In this document: positions 23,686 through 34,409 of the stretch, one piece after another | Layout of the letters: each line of letters begins with the position of its first letter | Numbering within the stretch: the stretch's first letter is position 1 | NCBI GenBank assembly: GCA_001600455.1 | Contig: BCKC01000006.1 | Span: forward strand, 2,790,001 to 2,854,000 | DNA: 64,000 nt | Direction: 5' to 3' | From: Endocalyx cinctus | Lineage: Eukaryota; Ascomycota; Sordariomycetes; Amphisphaeriales; Apiosporaceae | Notes under the pieces: model-generated | Database searches by the model: none | Told to the model about the DNA's origin: nothing | Seen by the model: the letters and a program-made list of their open reading frames with translations, nothing else | Program-made: the position numbers and the translations under genes

Positions 23686-24087
23686 ATGGACACCGTATCC
23701 GCCTCAGCAGCCAGCTACACGAGCTCCAAGATCTTCACCGTCACGCCCGCCATGGCCGCGGCCATGAAAGCGCAAGCGCGAACGGCCGTCATGTCCGTGT
23801 CGGTCTTTATGGCCTTCTTCGCCTTCGCGTGGACCGTCGCCGGCGCTTGGTTCTTACTTCGGGTCGTCTTGATACCGATGATGAAGAACAAGAAGGTACG
23901 GATGACGGATGCCGATAATTTGGAGACGGGGTCGGGTGTTGGGTTGGATGATGATGTCGTGATAGTACCCTACGAGGATGGTGATGTAGAAAGAGGGGGA
24001 GGGGGAGGTGGTGGAAGAATTGAATTGCGAACACTTCGTCCTGTTTCGCTCGTTGGGGATAGGCCGCCTTGGTGGGCTGAATATTAA
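23686..24087 (+). CDS. small single-pass membrane protein, unknown function (133 aa)
   Basis: A single exon starting in CCCACCATGGAC directly after four CCATC pentamers. Residues 1-34 are Ala/Ser/Thr-rich (TPAMAAAMKAQARTAVMS). Residues 35-62 are a strong transmembrane helix (VSVFMAFFAFAWTVAGAWFL). A short basic segment KNKK then suggests the C-terminus is cytosolic. The tail is acidic (LDDDVVIVPYEDGD), has a run of seven Gly, and ends RPPWWAEY. No family recognised. A second small single-TM protein follows on the same strand 0.7 kb downstream. Confidence 0.68.
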   Translation: MDTVSASAASYTSSKIFTVTPAMAAAMKAQARTAVMSVSVFMAFFAFAWTVAGAWFLLRVVLIPMMKNKKVRMTDADNLETGSGVGLDDDVVIVPYEDGDVERGGGGGGGRIELRTLRPVSLVGDRPPWWAEY

Positions 24088-24783
24088 AAGGGGACAAGTC
24101 AGGGTTAAGAGCGTACTATTAAATCTTCAGACTTGATGACCATTGGTTGGGATTTCGGATATCATTACGAATAACCGTTGCTGTCTGTATGAGTCGAATC
24201 TGGAGGATTTAAGCTGGTTAAGTGAACCAGACCTTTCATCTCAATATGTGCTAACACTCCGTTTTTTTCTAAAATTTGGGCGATTCAAAGGATAATAGCT
24301 GCTACACCTCCAATCACCTAGGAAGCAGATAACTCACAGATAGCCTCTTCGCTTCAGGGATCAAGTCGAATATAATAAGTCATAAGGCACTTGCCATCGC
24401 CCTTCTTTTAATCACGCTATGACTGATATACCTCTCTGTGATGATGAGCGAACGATTTCTCAAAACGCTCGTAATATAAAACAACGATGTCTTGGCTAGT
24501 TGCCATCATCTTAGGTTCTGTCGTCACTCCCTCTTCGAAACACATTACACCAAAAAAAAGATATCTTTTTACGTGTGTAGCATGTCGCGAAACTCTTCCA
24601 CCGCTTCCACTCGCATTTCTCTTCGTATTAGTTACATATCACTGTTACGTTTATAGTGCTTCGGTGAGTCGCCCATTACATTTCCCGGATCTTACAATCT
24701 TACCATCTAATCGCGCCTAGATTTATTCCCACATCATCATCATCGTCGTCGTCATCACTAGCCACATTTCTCCCTCCCTCCCT
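24088..24783. other. intergenic
   Basis: Promoter side of the next small gene; a short frame at 24487-24720 has no coding character. Nothing else seen. Confidence 0.4.
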
Positions 24784-25116
24784 ATGAACAACAACACAAG
24801 CCACGGCAATACCACCATAATCGCCGAGAACCAGCTGGGCCAAGATCCCCTCTCGATATTCTTGTACATTATCGTCGGCTTGACCGGATCCACGTTCGTC
24901 CTCGTCGTCGCCGTCTTCTGTCTCGTCCTGCGATCGTACCATGCTTCGCAAGATCGGGAATTCCTCAGGAGGTACACTTCTCAGCCGTCGCCGCCACCGC
25001 CGCCTTCGCCGTGGCATCTTCGTACACCGTCGTCTCATAAGTCGGGGCCGCCGTATCATGTAGAATCGTCGAGTTATAAGCAGCCGTATGGTAGACCGCG
25101 ATATCATTACCCTTGA
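24784..25116 (+). CDS. small single-pass membrane protein with Pro-rich tail (110 aa)
   Basis: A single exon preceded by a CCCT-rich leader. The N-terminus has two potential N-glycosylation sites (NTS at 4, NTT at 9). Residues about 24-49 form one transmembrane helix (SIFLYIIVGLTGSTFVLVVA). A basic segment (RSYHASQDREFLRRY) and a Pro/Ser/Tyr-rich tail (PSPPPPPSPW; GPPYHVES; PRYHYP) follow, so an outside-N/inside-C orientation is likely. It resembles the many fungal orphan membrane proteins with adaptor-like Pro-rich tails; no function is assigned. The antisense frame 24700-25107 is a charged shadow. Confidence 0.6.
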   Translation: MNNNTSHGNTTIIAENQLGQDPLSIFLYIIVGLTGSTFVLVVAVFCLVLRSYHASQDREFLRRYTSQPSPPPPPSPWHLRTPSSHKSGPPYHVESSSYKQPYGRPRYHYP

Positions 25117-25468
25117 TTAGGAGGAGGGAGGAAGGGGAGGTTCTGGGGAGGAAAATAGAGGTTTCATAGAATCGAAACTCGACACTCTCGAATTGCCACA
25201 TCATAGTTAGTTATAATCAGTTAGTATTACTTTATCGCCAATGCAAATGATCAAGGGCGAGATGGTGTCATGAATGAGTGTCTTGTTATGTTGAATAACT
25301 ACTGTGACTGAACCTAAAGAGAATTTTCCACCCACAACTACTCGTGTTTGTGATGTCTCCAGGCCGTCTCGCCCCCTATAACTAGCCGTTGAATCAGTTT
25401 CGGCCCATGTACACGCCGACGTCAATACTACGGATCCCACTTCCCCATCTCTCTAAGTTTAAACCGGC
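25117..25468. other. convergent intergenic
   Basis: Space between the 3' ends of convergent genes. The minus-strand frame 25207-25440 shows no coding character. Nothing else seen. Confidence 0.4.
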
Positions 25469-26372
25469 TCAAGACTCAACCGAGATTGGTTCCACGCTAT
25501 ACCCGCTCAGCTTGCCAGTGCGCTCTAGTATCTGAGTGACGTTTCTAAACCCTTTCTGGATCGCTCTTGTGGTGCCTATTACAAAACTACCGGTACCTTC
25601 AGAAGAGTTATTCGCATTGCATTCATACATTGTCCATCTGATAAGCGTCTCGTTGCCGAACAACACGTTGGTCGTTATAGTGCCCCAAGAACCGCCTAAC
25701 GCGTCGTTGTCCCCGCTGGACGCGACAGAAGGGACTCTCTCCCAGCTCATGACACCTGATCCATCCGGATAGGTTATATACTCCATTAACTATCAGTCGG
25801 GTTTTATTAGCCATCAGAGTGTCAGGTATACAGTTGGATTTCTTTCTTGCTTTTTTTATTTTCTATTTTATTTTATTTTATTTTATTTTAAATTTTTTTT
25901 TTTTTTTTTTTGGGGGGGGGGGGGTGGGGGGGTGGGGGGGGTGGGGTTATTATGAAGCTTATACCCTATCCGTAAAATTATAAGTGCCGTAGGAACCACT
26001 AGAGGTTGACGTGCGCTCAGAAAGCAAAGGGATATTGTCAAATCCATATGTGGCTGACGTTTGTACACCATACCATGACGTATTAAAGACTAGGATATGA
26101 GGCAATAGGTCAGTATATGTATACAAACATGTATACAAACCCGGTAAGCCAAAGATCAGTAGTAACGAAGAAAACTAACAGTCATGAGTGATAGCGGCGA
26201 CGTCTCTGACGGAGGCGCCAATAATATCGACTGTTGCAGTCTGAAAGTATACTTGGCCGCTCGGACAGGCGCATGGCGTGCCGGACAGAAAAGAGCATTG
26301 AGGGAGACTCTGACCGCTGACTAGCTTGATGACAAGCGGTAGAAAGATGGATATCGTAGTGAAGATCTTCAT
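25469..26372 (-). CDS. secreted SRPBCC/START-like protein (212 aa)
   Basis: Three exons: 26372-26180, 26089-25965 and 25789-25469. Intron 1 is GTTAGT...CCTAG with a CTGAC branch-like site; intron 2 is GTATAA...GATAG, and all phases fit. The N-terminus is a classical signal peptide (MKIFTTISIFLPLVIKLVSG, cleavage near residue 20) followed by a Cys cluster (CSFLSGTPCAC). The mature part reads like a SRPBCC/START-type fold: an opening strand and helix (TVDIIGASVRDVAAITHDFF), a gap to SWYGVQ, a central GSYGTYNFTDRLMEYITYP, then SWERVP, GSWGTITTN, ETLIRWTMYECN and a closing helix (AIQKGFRNVTQILERTG). Several N-glycosylation sites occur. The fold call is inference from strand/helix order, not a detected domain. 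Such proteins bind small hydrophobic ligands. Intron 2 contains a long homopolymer run. Confidence 0.75.
25850..25946 (+). repeat. T-rich then G-rich homopolymer tract inside an intron
   Basis: Repeats of TTTTA, about 22 T, then about 39 bases almost all G. On the coding (minus) strand this reads C-rich then A-rich inside the second intron of the secreted SRPBCC-like gene. The G runs could form a G-quadruplex on the plus strand. Confidence 0.85.
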
Positions 26373-27440
26373 ATTCGCGCGCTATGAACTTCTCAGATTG
26401 GATATAAGAAAATAAATATATATATAGGTAAAGCTGTTGGTGGCTGATGTGGTCTGGATATGAACAAATTCTAAACTAGACCGCGGCGACCGCGTTCTTA
26501 TATACATGTTTCTTCTTTACTGAAAAATGAACAATGTCCAGAAATACGATCTGACCTAGGAAGTGCTGTCGTTTCATCAAGCCCAAAACCCCTCTTTATT
26601 ATTGTTGTTGTCTAAGACCCATCGTTTACTCTTGAGAGGCAATTCGGTATAAGCCGAGTACATGTACACGATCCAGGAAATTACGATCTCGTCAATTTAC
26701 CTAAGATGTTCCAAATATTGACCTCAGTATGGGCATCGTCCATTTCCTCTTATACTTTACGTCTGGATCACTGATTGCAACCGGATTCGTGACCCGAGGG
26801 TAACGGTGATGTCGAATATAAGACCTAAAGTATGCGATAAACACCTGCGCCGTTTTGAAGATTGATTAAGTACTGTAATATGTCTTGGGAATGGCTGTGC
26901 CCTGATTCTAAACAACTTGCTTTCTGAATGCTCTTTGTTCTCAGACCGATCATAGAACTTCTTAACAAAATATTACCCGTTGCACCTGATTTACGTAAAG
27001 AAGTTAGTTTCTAGAAATGTGTTTGACCGAGGGAATATTAGAAAAGAATTGATTTAGAATCGTCAGATATTCAAATGTTGCATTCCTAGGCATTTCGCTT
27101 GTGTGAGGCTTTGAAAACGTCATGGCAAGAATCATCTTAAGATATCCTAAAATTGGAGTCCTCTCTGTAAAGCCTCTCTGGTTGCCCTGGATAATGAATT
27201 TCTCAAGTCGCATCGCATATCGTCGCTTAGATGGCCATTATATCAACACAAGATTTAGGAGCCTTAACCGATTTCCGGAAAATAGTAGAATACAATGTAT
27301 TATGATGAGCATTTCGCGATTAATATTGTATTATTGATAGCCAGCGACGGCGAAGCTTGTAAGCTAGATATAGAACTAACTTTAGATCTCTAGGAGATAG
27401 CACTAGTCAGATGTGTTTGACTCGTTACTATTCTTTTCGT
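26373..27440. other. intergenic, possible decayed coding fragment
   Basis: Holds the promoter of the secreted SRPBCC-like gene at the left. A minus-strand frame at 27004-27213 (69 codons, with GNQRGFTERTPILGYLK) looks mildly protein-like but is closed upstream by a stop with no splice partner found; it may be a relic. No other feature. Confidence 0.35.
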
Positions 27441-29507
27441 CTATCTCCTCTTAAAGATACTCCAGGGCTTTCCCCGTCCCTTCTCATCCGCCTCTTGAAC
27501 TTGAACTCCGACGTTCTCATCCTTCATAGATTCAGAAGCGTCACGCTCCGCCTCGATGGCGGGCACGATGCCCAGCTTCTCGGCCTCCTTCAGCGTGAAG
27601 GTACCGTACTTATCCACCTCCTCGTACTCGCCCATGTGAGGGTAAGGGAAGAAGTAGTTGGCGAGGTAGAAGAGCGAGAAGGAGATGAAGAAACCGATGA
27701 AGAAGGCAATATAGTACAGCTGGTAGACAGCCTTAGGAGCCGTCGTATTCCCGCTCGCACTCACGATCAGGCCACCGATGGTAGGCGCCCACCCGGCGAT
27801 CCAGCAGGGGATGACCCTGTAGTTGACGCCGTTGGTGAACCAGTAATCGGTGTTGTCGGTGTGGTACAGATGGCTGAGCTTGATCTTCTGACGCCGGAGG
27901 ACGAAGAAGTCGCACACCATGACGCCCATGATGGGCGCCAGGAAGACGGAGAAGGAGCTTAGGACGGATACGAAAGTGGCGGCTTTGTTGACCAGCTGCC
28001 ACGGCTGGATTATCCACGCGGCGAAAAAGGTGATCAACGCGCCTCGGCGGATGTCGATGTATCTCGGGAACAGTCCGGCCAAGTCGATACCACCGGCCAC
28101 GGCGTTACCGCAAATGTTCTCGAACATGGCCGGGAAGGCGAACGATAGGGCGAGGAAAAACACCGCCGCTCGAGATCCAGATGAACCTTTACCATCTATT
28201 ATTGTCGTTGATTAGTCTCAATTTATTTTCAGCTTTGAGAAGGAAAAAGACTCACTGTCCATAATGACCATCAACAGATCAGGGGGGTTCCAGTAAATAT
28301 CCCCGTAAATCTTCTGACAAGCAGCCGTGGTAACCAAGCCGCCTAAGCAGACGATAACTCCGGTGATCCAATAGACGGAAATGGTGCCGATCAGGTAACC
28401 CGATTTGCGCTTGGCGTAGCGGGAAAAGTCGGAGCTGTTGGTCATGCCGGCCGCCTTCTGGCCGATGGCCTGGTTGATACCGGCCATCATCAGCCAGTTG
28501 GCGCTCCAGCGCGAAGACGAAGAAACGGTCTGGCCCGTGTAGAAGACGGGTCCGACGCCGCCCGCCGTCGCGAGGGCCCAGATCATGAGGCTGATCATTC
28601 CGATCCCGCACATGACGCACGAGACGAAGAACGGCTTCTTGAACTTTTCGGGTCGGATGAACAGGAAGGGGATCGAAACCGCCCAGAACACGATAAATCC
28701 GATCAGCTCGTAAGTCGTCGTCGGCGTGCCGGCGCTTAAGGTGTTCGGAATATCGGCGAACGATGGCCATATAGCAGTGATGCATACCCTGCAAAAGTAA
28801 TGTGTCAGTGATTTTCCAATGGCGAGAGTTCCAGTGCCTTCAATAATGGTCTAAAAACTTTTTCGTAGAGACATTTGACAAATTTCGTGTGACGGTGCTG
28901 AGCAAGACAACTCACGTTACAAGTTTACCGCCGTTCCAGCCTACAGTATGTATATGTTAGCAAAAATAATATCTCACTTATTTTCCATTGAGATAATAAT
29001 ATCGTACATTGAGTGGCGGTCCATATGAAGTTCAGCAAAACTCGTTGCAGCAGAGGAATGTAACTGCCGCGCATGCCCCAGGTGAATCGGTTCTGAACGG
29101 TGAACCCGACGTGCCAGACTAGACCGCACCAAGCGACGAGAACGGCGAAAAGGCAACACAAAGCTCGCGAGATGACGATGACAGCCATGGCCTGGCCGAC
29201 CGAGAGACCTTCGGTCAAGAAGGTGTTAGGAGTTTGCCATGTCGTGATATTGAGGGTAGAGCTGCGATGTCCCCCGTTAGCGAATTGGCGATACTTCAAT
29301 TAAGTGAAATCTTCATATATTTGGTATCGACAAAGAAAATACATACAGAGACCACGATCCGAAGAAGCTGAACCAACCCCAAGTTCGTCGGGATGGTGGC
29401 AGGGGAATCAGATCACGATTAGACCAAGCGCTGACTTCCTCGTATTGCGACTCGTCGCCCTTCAGGACGGCGGCCTCTTTGAATCTACGGACTGTAGAGT
29501 TCGCCAT
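27441..29507 (-). CDS. NCS1-family permease (nucleobase/allantoin/hydantoin type), 575 aa
   Basis: Five exons: 29507-29347, 29261-29008, 28940-28916 (only 25 bases), 28788-28256 and 28195-27441. All four introns are GT-AG and the joined frame is open for 575 codons, the normal length for fungal NCS1 transporters. Family marks are NRDLIPLPPSRRTWGWFSF at the N-terminus, STLNITTWQTPNT in the first helix, FTVQNRFTWGMRGSYIPLL, QCWNGGKLVT, AIWPSFADIPNTL, the SDFSRYAK motif, FPRYIDIRRG and the DFFVLRR-KIKLSHLY loop. About twelve transmembrane helices are visible. The family moves uracil, allantoin, cytosine/purines or hydantoins with H+ or Na+. Helix motifs alone do not decide the substrate, but the gene is divergent from a hydantoinase/oxoprolinase-DUF917 gene, so a cyclic ureide or hydantoin-like substrate is the best guess. 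Plasma membrane location expected. Confidence 0.92.
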
Positions 29508-30512
29508 TATTCCTCAAAAATTGGATTGGCGCGAACTTGGGAACTAAGGGAGGCAACGCTGAAAGCAAACAGCAAAAGCAGCGAAGCTTTTACATGATTG
29601 CGACGCGGCTCTCTATTTTAAAGAAAGGCGTGGTCCCGACAAATTCTAACCCCATTACTCTAATTGTTTATCAATTTTGTTTCTTATCATCTTTTATCAC
29701 GTCTTGGCGCACTCATAAGGAAAGATGTGGATGGAGATTGACTGTCGCTGTTGATTGACCCACCGACATCTATTATAACAAGAATGTTTACGTATATCGG
29801 TAAAGCTTGTTTAACAAGCGAGACCCTCCACGAGACGATATTCATCATGGCATTTACGAATTCCCCCTCATGTTTAACGACTAACCTAATATTAGATAAT
29901 ATCCGAGACCAAGTCAGGACCCAGGTTGTCGTTGTCGCGATGTTATAATTTCGTATTTCTTATATAAAAAAAGGCCGACAAAACAAAACGGGTGATGGAA
30001 CTAATACGTATATAGATAGGGCTCATAAGAATTTCCGGCCCATCGATCGGCTTCTCAAGCCGATATACATCACTATAATTTGTCTAGCTAAGCATAGATT
30101 CGGAAATACTCCGATATAGTTTCTTGTGTCCAATAAAAGAAGTGCTTAATATGATATAGCGAACGACATCGGCGGTTTGCCGACAAGGGAAACCTCCTCC
30201 TCCTAACTGTCAGTCACTACGGTTGCACTTATTTTTTTTTTACGCGACCCGAATCGTCGGCGATCCACTGAGAGCCAATAGCGAGGGAACCGCTGCAACC
30301 TCTTCTCAACTAAAAGCCTCGAAAGGGTTTTCTATGCACTATCCATAGATACTATCCTCTAAACCGTATATATCATGTGATAGAGTGACATGTGTGATTG
30401 ATATGAATGTGCTCTTCCCCATTTGAGGAAATTGTTTGTCCAACTTCGACGAAATTTGTGGATTATATTTTATCTTGACAGGAAAAATAATAATATACAA
30501 ACCAAATTCACC
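29508..30512. promoter_or_regulatory. divergent promoter region, permease / hydantoinase
   Basis: About 1.0 kb between the start codons of two divergent genes that probably work together. No coding frame. Shared regulation, for example by nitrogen source, is inference; no GATA-factor site was systematically mapped. Confidence 0.45.
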
Positions 30513-33500
30513 ATGAAGACGCCTACATTAAGAATCGGCGTTGACGTCGGCGGGTAAGATTTTAAGTAATACGTAAAAGAATGTATGAACATTTTGCTAA
30601 AGTTGGTGAACAAAAACAAATATAGAACAAATACGGATGGTGTGATCTTAGATCCGACCAAGGCCTTCGGGCCGGATAGGGGCATAGTGGCGTGGAAGAA
30701 ATCCAGCACCACCAAGAACCCCAGCGACGGGATCAACAACGTGATCCGGGAGATGTTCGAGCAGTCGTCCATCGACCCCCAAGACGTCGCCAGCGTCACC
30801 ATCGGCACCACGCACTTCATCAACGCCGTCGTCGAGATGGACCGGTCGAGGCTGGCCAGGGTCGCCGTCATGCGTCTGTGCGGGCCCTTTTCGGATAGCA
30901 TCCCCGTCGGCGTGGACTGGCCGCCGAAGCTCCGCAGCATCATATGCGCGCATCGGTCCCTCGTCAACGGCGGTCTGGAGATCGACGGCAACCTGATCGC
31001 CGAGCTCGACGAGGACGAGATTCGGCGCGAGTGCGAGGTCATCAAGTCGAAGGGCATCAAAAGCATCGTTGTCGTAGGTATCTTCAGCGCCATTGACGTC
31101 GTCCATAAGCAGGAAGAAACGGCCGCGTCTATTATTCGGAGCGTCTACCCCGAGGCCGACGTCGTGATTTCGAAGGACGTCGCCAATATCGGATTTCTCG
31201 AAAGAGAAAACGCCGCCGTCTTGAACGCCTCCATCCTCTCGTTCGCTCGCCGAACCATCCTCTCCTTCCAGGACGCCGTCGCCCGCCTAAATCTGAAGTG
31301 TCCCGTCTTCGTCACCCAAAATGACGGTACCATCTTACCCGCCAGCTCCGCCGCTCGTCTCCCCATCCGGACCTTCTCCAGTGGACCCACTAACAGCATG
31401 AGGGGAGCCGCGTTTCTGACCCAAGATCTGGCCAAGGAGGCCATGATGGTGGTCGATATAGGAGGTACCACAACGGACGTCGGCCTGCTCCTCAAGAACG
31501 GCTTCCCGCGGCAGGCCGCCGCTTATAGCGAAATTGCCGGCGTCCGCACCAACTTCTCCTACCCGGACGTGAAGAGCATAGGGCTCGGCGGCGGGTCGAT
31601 CGTCAGGCGAGACAAGGCCGGACATCTCACGGTCGGACCCGACAGCGTGGGTTACCAGATCCAGCAGAAGGCGTTGGTGTTCGGCGGCGACATCCCGACG
31701 GCGACGGATTACACCGTCCTAGGCAACAAAGCCGTGCAGGATATCGGCGACCGATCGCGCGTAGACGGTTCCTCCGAGCTCGAATCAGGCTTACCCGAGT
31801 TCCAGGCAAAGGTCAAATCGATGATCGAGCGTATCATCGACACGATGAAAACATCGCCCGAAGATATACCGGTGGTCCTGGTCGGTGGCGGTGCCGTCAT
31901 CGCCCCGGATACCTTGGTGGGCGCTAGTAGGGTAATCAAGCCGAACTGGTCCGGCGTCGCTAACGCAATTGGAGCGGCGACAGCTCGTGTTAGCGGGGTA
32001 GTGGATTCGATCGAAAGCACGGAATCGAAAACCACGGCCCAAGTCATCGAGGAGTTGTCCAAGAGAGCGATCGATAAAGCGGTGGAGGGAGGAGCTCTTA
32101 GGGAGACGGTTACCATTGCTGAGATTGAAAGTTTCCCTCTTCAAGTAAGTTTTTCTTTCTCTCGAATAATACGCATACGAAATGCGAGAGAAAAGAAACT
32201 TAATGTGCATTTAACTAAATGATGATATTCTAGTATATTGCGAACAAGTGTAGGGTTATCATCAAAGCCGTAGGCGACTTTGATTTCTCGAGGACGGACT
32301 TTGAAAACGTAGCGTTGGCTGCTAATGACGGCAACACCGAGGACTTCAACGAATTCGCGCAGAGCGGCCAAGGATCCAAATCAGATGGATCCGAAGATGA
32401 GAGCGCCGAGTCGGCAGCTCTGGTTTTCACCAAAGAGTACATCGACAATTACAAGCCCAAGGTCGTCAACCGACAATGGTATCTTTCGGAGACCGATCTC
32501 GCCTGGATCACCACGGGATGCTACATTTTAGGTACAGGCGGAGGTGGCAGCCCGTATCAACACATGCTGAGACTCCGAGGCATGTTAAGAGATGGCGCCG
32601 TAATCCGCATCATCTCGCCGCGGGATCTTAAGGATGATGACATAGTTGCCTGCGGTAACGGTAAAGGCTCACCGCAGGTGTCTATTGAGAAACCTTATGG
32701 AGATGAGTAAGTTATACACATTTGCGCCGAAATAAAAAGCGATCTCTTAAGTTTGATTGAGCCGATACTGACGGTATTTAAAGGGTTATGGAATCTCACA
32801 GAGAATTGTATAACTTTATTAAGATTAACCCGACCGCCGTTATCTCCCTCGAAATCGGTGGTGGTAACGGCCTTCAAGGCTTGGTCATGGGCGCATCGAG
32901 CAATTTGGACCTGCCTGTCATCGACGGCGACTGGATGGGTCGGGCGTACCCCGTATCATGGCAGACAACCCCCGTCGTGTTCGAGAAAAAGGCGATCATG
33001 ATACCGACGTGCATATCAGATGGCAACGGAAGAATTATGGTAAGTCATCAGTTGACAGTACAATTGAACATGATTTTTTTGTCTTGCATTTTGTAATTCA
33101 TAATATCTGATTCACAAGCTAATTATCGAATCTTTCTAGTTCATGACCAAAGCCCCCACCGAACTCGACGTGGAGCGAGCATTCCGCGCGGCCCTCTCCC
33201 AAATGGGATCTCACGTAGGGTGCGCGAAGGGTCCCATCTCCGGCGCCAACACCAAAAGCTGGGTAGTCGAGAACACGATCTCGCTATCCTGGCGCATCGG
33301 TCGGGCCGTGGCCATGTCCCGCTGCCTGCACCAGATCGACACGGTAGCCGAGTCGATCATAGGCGAAGTAGGCGGTTCCCAATCGGCTAAAGTTTTGTTC
33401 AAGGGTAAGATCGTCGGCGTCGAGCGGATTACGAGGATGGGACACGCCTACGGCGAGGCGGTCATCGAGGCGGCCGCGGTTGGCGGCGATGGTGAAAGTA

Positions 33501-33853
33501 CCACCGCTACTACGACTACTAAGAGTACGGAACGGATGATAATACCGTTCAAGAACGAGAATATCTACGCTAAGAAAATACACGCCGATGGAAAGGAGGA
33601 GATCCTCACCATGGTGCCCGATCTCGTGTGCGTGATTGACGCTCAGAGCGGAGAGGCAATCGGTACGCAGGAGTATAGGTACGGTCTTCTCGTCGTCGTG
33701 CTGGGTATCACGGCGTCGGAGAAGTGGACTTCGACCCCCAGAGGTATAGAGATCGGTGGACCTAAAGGATTCGGCATGGACGACCTTGAATACGTCCCTC
33801 TAGGAAAGTTCGAGAAACCTAAGAGCGTCATAGATGAATTTAATACCGAATAA
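30513..33853 (+). CDS. hydantoinase/oxoprolinase-like protein fused to DUF917 (1,000 aa)
   Basis: Five exons: 30513-30553, 30626-32144, 32234-32706, 32784-33039 and 33140-33853, joining in phase to exactly 1,000 codons. The N-terminal half is a hydantoinase A/oxoprolinase ATPase-like fold: RIGVDVGGTNTDGVILDP (residues 8-25), TIGTTHFINAV, and MVVDIGGTTTDVGLLL (about 286-301), followed by SIGLGGGSIV and VVLVGGGAVI. After a charged linker (about 555-580) a DUF917 domain starts near 605 (WITTGCYILGTGGGGSPY) and runs through LEIGGGNGLQGLVMGAS, VIDGDWMGRAYPVSWQTTP and IGGPKGFGMDDLEYVPLG. In bacteria these two families are often adjacent genes, so the fusion is informative. Members hydrolyse cyclic amides (hydantoins, 5-oxoproline) with ATP; the exact substrate is not known here. 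Cytosolic. Context: divergent from an NCS1 permease. Confidence 0.9.
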
Positions 33854-34409
33854 GCTTGCTACGTTACCAGGTTCTATTTAAAGATAATTAATAGAGCTAA
33901 ACATTTAGAAAGACGGAAATGGAGCCTTTTCTTCTATTTTCATGTCAAATGTAGCAAGTCGAATTTCATTGACTACATGGAATATTAATATTTGACGAGC
34001 ATAGTACTTTAATGGTTATCCTTTAGACGCTCGATAACTCAATATTCAACCGAGGTTACTTCGAACTACTTAAAGGTATTTTTATAAAGCATAAATCACT
34101 GACGGTGCGACGTAAAATCTAGTAGGTTTGTCTAGGTTCAAAGTAAAAATGATAAATTATGTACATAGTCTTGGTCTCCCCTGCTTCTTCCCTATTTAAC
34201 GTATCTGGGAACTATGAATCATTAGGGGGGGTATTAATACTTGAGTGTTTCTCTCATCTCACTCTATCCCATCTCTTTTTTCTTATCCTTAAACGCCGAG
34301 AAATACATTAGAATTCAAGTATAATATAAACAGAGATAAAAAGCTCTCTAGCTGTTATTATCGGACTCGCCGATAGGTATGGCAGATAAAAACTTAGGTG
34401 CGTATGTTA
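33854..34409. other. convergent intergenic
   Basis: AT-rich 3' flanks of two convergent genes. No frame with coding character. Confidence 0.4.

Noticed and set aside
24700..25107. 135-codon minus-strand frame opposite the 110-aa membrane protein
   Set aside because: Arg-rich then Asp-run translation of CAT/CGT repeats; the sense frame has a clean TM helix and start.
27004..27213. Minus-strand 69-codon frame that looks mildly protein-like
   Set aside because: Closed by a stop a few codons upstream and no splice partner was found; kept only as a possible relic.
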